Both the position numbers and the translations under genes were made by a program. This document shows positions 5,598-10,911 of a stretch of DNA of 10,911 bases, in pieces. Position 1 is the first letter of the stretch. Each line of letters starts with the position of its first letter. The stretch comes from Dictyocoela muelleri (taxonomy: Eukaryota > Microsporidia): contig SDVU01000747.1 in NCBI GenBank assembly GCA_016256075.1, positions 1 through 10,911 of the forward strand, read 5' to 3'. The notes beneath the pieces were generated by a model that saw only the letters and a list, made by a program, of their open reading frames with translations, ran no database searches and was not told the DNA's origin.

Positions 5598-6049
5598 GGC
5601 CAGATAGCTCAGTGGTTAACGCTCTTGAATGTAAAATTTAAGTTCATGGTTCGAATCTTACTGACCACTCTTTAATAAATAATGAGGGAATGACATTTAG
5701 CGGTCATAACTATATAATTATAGTATAATATACAGTTGTTCCAGTGTGGCATAGCTGATTAAGACTGGGCTAATATGGAAATTAAGCAGAAGGGACTCTT
5801 CAAGGTGTTGGGATGTGTGCGGCGACGCATCTCGGCAAAAAGTTGTGAAAAATAAAAAATCATGAAACACCACTAATTACCTGTATATTGCTGTCATATA
5901 TAAATCGAAAATCGCATATACAACTGGGCTTCTAGGTAGCTTATGAAGTGACATATTATTGGAACACCAAAAAACAAAGGACATAGACGCGGTAGGAGAC
6001 AACTCTCCGAGTTGGCAGCTATGGATGTTGTCAGCATGTAATATATATA
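5598..6049 (+). mobile_element. tRNA-derived SINE, copy C (full length, best preserved)
   Basis: This element is about 452 bp. The head (5598-5666) is tRNA-like: it opens GGCCAGA and closes CTGACC, so four or five of the acceptor pairs form; a CTTGAA / TTTAAG anticodon-type stem holds a 7-nt loop TGTAAAA. The body carries GCGGTCATAACTATATAATT, CAGTGTGGCATAGCTGATTA, and GCGGCGACGCATCTCGGC. The 3' part has the CAACTC/GAGTTG hairpin and ends in an (AT)n tail. It is flanked by 16-bp target duplications with one mismatch, so it was inserted by retroposition fairly recently. It contains no protein-coding frame of its own. The parent tRNA is not certain; the loop resembles tRNA-Tyr (GTA) but the stem is shifted by one base. 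Confidence 0.92.
5605..5658 (+). promoter_or_regulatory. Internal Pol III promoter (A box and B box) of SINE copy C
   Basis: The A box is TAGCTCAGTGG at 5605-5615 and the B box is GGTTCGAATCT at 5648-5658. Both fit the tRNA gene consensus bound by TFIIIC, and their spacing of about 33 bases is normal for a tRNA. Copy A keeps both boxes with small changes; copies B and E have weaker ones. Confidence 0.85.
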
Positions 6050-6065
6050 TACTATTTATCAATAC
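6050..6065. repeat. 3' target-site duplication of SINE copy C
   Basis: TACTATTTATCAATAC repeats the 16 bases at 5582-5597 with a single G-to-A difference and marks the right edge of the insertion. Confidence 0.85.
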
Positions 6066-6544
6066 ACTTTTCTTATTTTTTATTATTAAGATGTTTTTTC
6101 ATTTTTTTCGTTTGGACAAAAAAAGAGACTCTTTTTGAAAAAAAGGCACACAGAAGTGAGAGTATTATTGCTTTAAATGTATATTTCCATCCTTTTTTTA
6201 TGTTTTTTTAGTATTAAATACATCATAAAGATGCTCTATAGCAGATGAGAGCAAACTGTGGCCTATTAGAAATCTTTTTGCGGCCCTAGATAAAACAAAA
6301 AATCACATATTAGTTAAAATTGCTAAATTTAAATTATAAACAGGTTTTTTTAACCAAAACTTAAGATATTACTATATACAGTTTAAGGTTTTTAGGGGAG
6401 CCCACAGCCCCGAGGCCTCTCTTAACTAAAACCTCTATATTGAGGTTTATTTTTTATAAATAGGTTTTTTACGTTCAAATATATGTTGATATTTTATTAA
6501 TTGTGTAAATTCATTCTTTTTTTGGACATAAAAAAAATTTCTTT
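6066..6544. other. Gene-free stretch with a hAT-like terminus candidate and a hairpin
   Basis: No gene is seen. Near 6243 the sequence CAGATGAGAGCAAACTGTGG, followed by GCC and then TTGCGGCCC, resembles the ends of some hAT transposons (CAG...CAAACTG.GGCC). No inverted partner or 8-bp duplication was found. A hairpin AAACCTC / GAGGTTT lies at 6429-6448. The GC content rises locally at 6399-6420 (GAGCCCACAGCCCCGAGGCC) without an explanation. Confidence 0.4.
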
Positions 6545-7740
6545 TAACCCCTTATGAAAAAAATTATCTGAAGAAGAAAAAAAAACTTTGAAGATGATTT
6601 TGTTTACAAAAAATGTTTATCTGAAATATATCTAGCAAAAAATACAAAATTTCAAAGGGTAGCGTTTCAAGACTAAAAAGGCACTACTTGATTCGCGCCT
6701 TAGACAAGAAATAGAATACAACGTTGAAATTTATAAAGAAACTCACAATGAAGTTAAAAACTTGACAACCAGATTTTAAAAGCCTTTTCGAGACTAAGAA
6801 TAAGAGGTATTCTATTAAATGGCCCTTTTTAAAAAATATCTTTAAAAATAGCTGCAATTACAAAAATGTAATTTAAAGCTATAAAAAGTCGTTGAAGAAG
6901 TTTAGAAAACGACATATCTATCGTTTAAAGGTTTATCCTGAGAAGCAAAATCCTCTGATACGAATTTATAGGCAATTTTAGGGAAAAAAAAGCCAATTAG
7001 AGAAAAGATAAAGCCAAAAAGACATTTTTAATTGTGATGAAACCGCTTTGTATTATAAAAGCGTGCGTAAAAACTATGTTTTATCTAATGACACTTGTAA
7101 AGGTATAAAGTTTAATAAAACTCGCATAACAGTATTATTAACTTGCAGCATTATTGGTGAAAAATTAAATCTTATTGTTATATGTCATTATAAAACTCCT
7201 ATACCTTTAAGAAATTTCTCAACTGAAGAAATGAGTATAATTTATACACATTCTTTAAAAGCATAAATGACAAGTAATTTGTTTTCAACATATCTCACAC
7301 AACTTAATTAAAACATGTTAAAAAATATAAAATTTTTCTCACTCTTAGATAATGACCAGTCATCTAAATATAAATATAAGCAACGTCGAATTACTATTTT
7401 TCTAAAAAATACTACTTCTTTAATACAACCATTAGACATGGGTATAATCAAAGCTTTTAAATATCATTATTTTAATGCACTCATTAATTCAATCGATTAT
7501 GATTTATTGAATAATGACCTAACATGATTGAATTCAATAAACATAAAAGACACTATTATATAAATTTATATCGCTTTAGATAGCTTCATCAAATAAAAAA
7601 TCACTAACTTTGAGAAAGAAAGTCTTGCAGGTGCTAATAAATCGAACTTTTATTTGTGAAACTAACGAAACTAACATTTTAAAGGTTGTTTATAACGCAT
7701 TTGAAAAGGTATTTGAAGAGTATTTAGAGTTTTAAATAAA
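6545..7740 (+). mobile_element. Decayed Tigger/pogo-like DNA transposon (DDE_1 transposase)
   Basis: The best part runs in a single frame from 7021 to 7527, interrupted by stops at 7264-7266 and 7309-7311. Key blocks are DIFNCDETALYYKS, then RITVLLTCSIIGEKLNLIVI, MTSNLFSTYLTQLN, FFSLLDND and NTTSLIQPLDMGIIKAFKYH. These are the hallmarks of CENP-B/Tigger/pogo transposases: NxDET, KxRITVLL, LDN, and TTSLIQPLDQGII. The three catalytic Asp codons would be 7036-7038, 7348-7350 and 7435-7437, so the second and third are 29 residues apart, as in pogo-like enzymes. The N-terminal third (6545-7020) is scattered over frames but retains pieces such as KKLSEEEK, ALLDSRLRQEIE and KKFRKRHIYRLKVYPE, which fit the HTH DNA-binding part. 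Terminal inverted repeats were not found, so the edges are approximate. The copy cannot make an active enzyme. Confidence 0.85.
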
Positions 7741-8230
7741 TGAAAAAAATAATATTGAAAAATTAAAACCACATAGCCCCTAGAGAATCTATAAAATAAG
7801 CTTTGTCATTTTTCGATAAATTATATCGTATTGCAGAAAAGCTTCCTTTCGCAAAGCTTAAATAATTTATTAAGTTATAAATAGAACTTATTAAGGAATG
7901 GAGATAAAAATTTATATTAGGAAGTAAAATTACTGTTATCTCGAAAAAATATGAGAATAAAGAATTTAAAATATTTTTAAAAATAAATTTTATGAAATTT
8001 AACCTGAATTATGTTAAAATAAGGATCGAAAAAATACCTATCCTTCACTAAAAACCTCACATTCGAATACTTTTTTAAAAAATCGCCGCATATAAGAAGT
8101 TGCACTGTATTTATATATATTAAATTCTCACAATATCTATAATTTCTACACCAGTGAGTTGTCTTCAACTGTAATCGTTTTATTTTCTATTCCAGGTGTT
8201 AGGTAATATTAAAACTTTATTTACACAAAT
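7741..8230. other. Gene-free stretch, possible coding debris
   Basis: The first part may be the decayed 3' end of the Tigger-like element. On the minus strand, between about 7977 and 8215, protein-like pieces occur in two frames (for example PGIENKTITVEDNSLV and TSYMRRFFKKVFECEVF), interrupted by stops. No family is recognised. It is described as debris, not as a gene. Confidence 0.35.
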
Positions 8231-8558
8231 TTCTAGCTATATACGCAAATTTTTTCTATTAATGACTAACAGGATAAAGGGAATCAGAGGCTTTTTCATG
8301 ATATTTTATCTAATTTTGCCGAGATGCGTCGCCTTACTCATATACACACATAACAGAGCCCTTTATAGTTCATTAACATATTAGAAGAAGTATTAACCAG
8401 CTTTACCACACTGAAAAAAGTTGATATTAATACTATATTTGTATGGTTTTTGACCACTTTATGTTCTTTCCAATTATTTTTTTAGTGACACAAGCATGAT
8501 TTTAAAATATAGACTTTCATTTATATTCAAGGATGTTTATCATAGAGCTATCTGAACC
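8231..8558 (-). mobile_element. tRNA-derived SINE, copy E (inverted, old, 3' truncated)
   Basis: On the minus strand it begins GGTTCAGATAGCTCTATGAT, a decayed tRNA-like head with a partial A box, then CTTGAATATAAATG, GTGGTCAAAAACCATAC, CAGTGTGGTAAAGCTGGTTA, AAGGCGACGCATCTCGGC, and CTTTATCCTGTTAGTCATTA. Homology to the other copies fades near 8231, so the 3' hairpin and tail are lost. It shares the TATCCTGTT variant with copy D and is the most diverged copy, so probably the oldest. Confidence 0.75.
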
Positions 8559-8700
8559 CCGCTCTTCTCAGTAAACTTATATTATTGTTTGTCATTAAAA
8601 TAAAATATTTATTGTAAGCAGCCATAAAAACACACCGCCCAAAAACACACAGTCTATTATTAAGGGTTTTTTTTAAAAAAAATATAACAATTTATTAATG

Positions 8701-8725
8701 ATGTGTTTCGCAGCGAAAAACACAT
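8701..8725. repeat. Imperfect palindrome, 11 bp with a 2-nt bulge
   Basis: ATGTG-TTTCGC pairs with GCGAAA-AA-CACAT, leaving almost no loop, so as DNA it is a near-perfect palindrome. It has a higher GC content than its surroundings. No protein or element could be linked to it. Confidence 0.7.
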
Positions 8726-8737
8726 AGTTAAATTTCA

Positions 8738-8844
8738 TTATTAAAAATTGATTTTTCATAATTCTATTTATTAAGACGCGCGAATAATAGGCGGTTTAAT
8801 TTAATTATTAAAAAGTGATTTTTCAGTTAATTTTAATAAAACGC
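8738..8844. repeat. Two-copy diverged direct repeat around GATTTTTCA
   Basis: ATTATTAAAAATTGATTTTT followed by CATAATT...ACGCG near 8738 is matched by AATTATTAAAAAGTGATTTT followed by TCAGTTAATTTTAATAAAACGC near 8803. The copies are about 66 bp apart and diverged, so the duplication is old or partly due to low complexity. Confidence 0.4.
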
Positions 8845-8908
8845 TTTAAAAACAAATTTTACTATTATTACTGTCGTGTAAAAGAGTACAGACAGTTATT
8901 GTTGAGAA

Positions 8909-8928
8909 TTGAATTGATTGGTTTTGAT
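8909..8928. repeat. Dispersed repeat, copy 2 (partner at 3760-3780)
   Basis: TTGAATTGATTGGTTTTGAT matches the earlier copy except for one missing G. It shows that repeat fragments other than the SINE are shared between the two halves of the window. Confidence 0.5.
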
Positions 8929-9499
8929 ATAAAAGGATTAAAATGACGATTAAGGTATAAAAGGGGTAAATGTGTTTACATTAATACTTACATTCATTTT
9001 AAAGGTATATAGTAAAAGACATTTAAATAAACATGCTTTTTACCCAAACCTTTAAATTTAAATCTTCTTCTAAATCTGAAGGGAAAAGTCATCACAAAGG
9101 CCTTAACATATATTCAACCTATCATAGGTTTATAACAGGTCTTAGCCCCCTACGCGGACACGACAATTACAAATTTTGGTTTTTAAAATGCTACCTTCTA
9201 GTAAAATTAAAGAAATTTATTTGAAAAATCAATTAATCTGACAATAATATATTTTTGTAAAAAAACTTCAAAAGTAAATATATAGAAAATTAAGCAATTT
9301 ATTTTATTAAATTTTTTTATAACGGTATATCGAAACCGTTTTCTCGCCACCGTTTACATCATCAACCTCAATCATCTCATTTTATTTTTTGAAAACAATA
9401 AATATACTGTAATGCACCTCTATCTGCTTTTACCCAAAATAGACAATCACATTTGTTAAATTATTTAGGAGATTACTAAAGGAGTAAAATTATTATTAT

Positions 9500-10640
9500 A
9501 AAAAATAAAGGAGTAAAAGTATTTAAGAAACTTTATTAAATAAATAGACGCCTTCTAAATTTATTAACTCTAATTTTAACGCTTCAAAGAAGCATAAGTT
9601 CAATCGTGCTAGAAGCAAGAGCAATATGAAGATATATACATCTTGAGCACATACTTTAAATACGGCCGTGTCTCAACTTTATCGAGGCAGCACAATACTT
9701 TCAAAATAATCGGAGTCGAGATTTTGCTTTCGCGTTCTTTTTATCATTATCGCAATCCATATAAACCAATACACGATCTCTTATTTAATTTATTTAGGTG
9801 AATTTCGGTTTTAATAGATTTTACTCGAATAATTATTTATTTATTCGATTATTTTCTTTTCTTAAAAATTGTTGTTTGCATTTGTAATATTTTTCTTAGT
9901 AATATAAAGTTTCCTAAATATTTCGAATTAAGATTTAGATGTTATACAATGATAGCATTATTATATTAATAAACATTATCGCAAAATTTATAAATCCATA
10001 TTTAGGCAAACCATAAAGCTGTTAGGCTAATCTTCGTTTTATGGATCCGTTAAATTTTTCTATAAGATTTAAGATATCTAGGCCGATCCTTTGCGTGAAT
10101 CATATTATATTTGTTAAAAAATTTCAAATCTGAATTTAAAAAATCAGATCCGTATTAATATAGAATATTTTACATTTCCCCTCAGCTACGTGTAACTCGT
10201 CTAACTTATCGGAAACAATAATACTGTTTTTATTCTTGATTAATAAACGAAATTCGAATACGTTTCTAAAATGTCATTATATACTTAAACTTGTCGTCTT
10301 TGTCTTCATATTTTTAGGTCGATTAAATCAATTAATAGTCTTTCTTTTTTTATTTGTATAAGCATAATTAAAAGTAAAATATTTCTAAACACAGATGCGA
10401 GTCTGCAGACCTTACAGTAAATTACATATTTCCTTATTAAATATCGATTTTTTCATATATAATCACTTAAAATTATTTGTATAATTTATCAGCACATATG
10501 TGTACCTGTTTATGTTTTAAAAAATTGTCTTGGCCTTTACAATTTCCACATCCCTACAAATATTATATAGTTATTCTTATCGAAAACAAAGAGATCATCG
10601 CCATCTAGCTTCATTAATTTTACTTTCTCAATAAAACGCG
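9500..10640 (-). mobile_element. Fossil of a retroviral-type (rve) integrase element
   Basis: On the minus strand, scattered short blocks resemble a retroviral-type integrase: the start of the catalytic core near 10350, a middle part around 10100-10250, the end of the core around 9880-10100, and a likely C-terminal region further down to about 9500. Such integrases occur in Ty3-type LTR retrotransposons and in KRBA2-like and Ginger/Polinton-related elements, all of which are reported from or plausible for microsporidia; which group this belongs to cannot be decided. No LTRs or long terminal repeats were found in the window. The copy is heavily broken, with roughly ten or more breaks, and is old. 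The edges are approximate. Confidence 0.5.
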
Positions 10641-10911
10641 TTTTTATATCCCTTTAAGTTACAACGAACAATATTGGTACTAAGATATGCAATATAAATT
10701 TTTTTAAATTCCGTTTTCATATTTTTTTCGGGTCTTGTCTGTTTTAAGGGCCACACCCAAGGGTTTCCCCTTGTTTTGATTTTTTTTATTTTTTTAATTT
10801 TTTTTAAAAATATATTTTTGGTTTTTTAATATTTTTTTTATTATATTTATTAGAAAATTAGAATATTTAAAAATTTCAAAAATAAAAAAAATAGATTTTC
10901 ACATTAATAAA
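10640..10911. other. AT-rich end of window, C-rich hairpin at 10758-10773
   Basis: No gene is seen. The hairpin CAAGGG-TTTC-CCCTTG at 10758-10773 resembles the one at 3848-3863 and is followed by long T-runs and A/T-rich sequence. A hairpin followed by T-runs could end transcription, but no gene leads into it. Confidence 0.5.

Larger units (their letters stand above)
8559..9500. other. AT-rich stretch without a recognisable gene
   Basis: No coding region is supported. Visible structure includes an imperfect palindrome at 8701-8725 (ATGTGTTTCGC against GCGAAAAACACAT), a direct repeat of about 40 bases around GATTTTTCA (near 8738-8780 and 8805-8844), the second copy of a dispersed repeat at 8909-8928, and a CTGTC...GACAG pairing near 8871-8897. 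A 63-codon open frame at 9033-9224 shows no domain and is treated as chance. Confidence 0.5.

Noticed and set aside
5598-5670. Functional tRNA gene (possibly tRNA-Tyr)
   Set aside because: The head has good A and B boxes, but the acceptor stem has mismatches, the anticodon stem is shifted by one base, and the same unit recurs joined to the same body and bounded by target duplications, so it is a SINE head.
3892-6049. CRISPR-like or satellite array
   Set aside because: Copies differ in orientation, length and spacing, and have tRNA promoters and AT tails, which fits independent insertions.
5877-6062. 61-codon minus-strand ORF
   Set aside because: It lies antisense in SINE copy C; the equivalent stretch of copy B does not support conservation as protein.
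7977-8168. 63-codon minus-strand ORF as a gene
   Set aside because: Protein-like pieces also occur in a neighbouring frame with stops, and no family is recognised; listed only as possible debris.
8196-8384. 62-codon + strand ORF
   Set aside because: It runs antisense through SINE copy E and has no recognisable domain.
9033-9224. 63-codon + strand ORF
   Set aside because: It has no domain, no start context like the host genes and no homologous copy; chance is likely.

Overview
The window looks like accessory, transposon-rich DNA from a eukaryote with a very compact nuclear gene style, most likely a microsporidian with an expanded, AT-rich genome. The argument rests on four things: the host genes are short and closely spaced; two of them carry a C-run directly before the start codon (AAAACCC or AAAACCCC, then ATG), as described for microsporidian genes; one has a 21-nt spliceosomal-type intron; and the mobile elements are eukaryotic types (a tRNA-derived SINE, a Tigger/pogo-like DNA transposon, a retroviral-type integrase relic). 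No prokaryotic operon structure or ribosome binding sites are seen. The genus cannot be settled from the sequence.

Positions 1-2633 are the host gene block. All three confident genes are on the + strand: a BUB3-like WD40 protein (422-1233, read in two frames joined at an A6 run, so either a pseudogene or a one-base sequence error), a RING-CH membrane ubiquitin ligase (1442-2056), and the Mediator subunit MED31 (2331-2633, with an intron at 2498-2518). A possible minus-strand ORF (223-423) faces BUB3 head to head. Small tandem repeats lie before BUB3 and between the RING-CH gene and MED31.

Positions 2634-9240 are dominated by mobile elements and their debris: a broken transposase-like fragment on the minus strand (2726-3028), a hairpin and possible MITE ends (3120-3878), and five copies of one SINE family (3892-4170 +, 4316-4646 -, 4749-5209 +, 5598-6049 +, 8231-8558 -). 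The SINE has a tRNA-like head with Pol III A and B boxes, a conserved body, a short 3' hairpin and an (AT)n tail; one copy still has a 16-bp target-site duplication. A foldback MITE (about 5255-5530) sits between two SINE copies, and a decayed Tigger/pogo-like transposon lies at about 6545-7740.

From about 9500 to 10640 the minus strand holds a heavily broken fossil of a retroviral-type (rve) integrase. The rest is AT-rich sequence in which no gene could be recognised. The three host genes belong to unrelated processes (spindle checkpoint, membrane protein ubiquitination, transcription) and show no sign of a shared pathway. The most interesting content is the SINE family and the very short MED31 intron.
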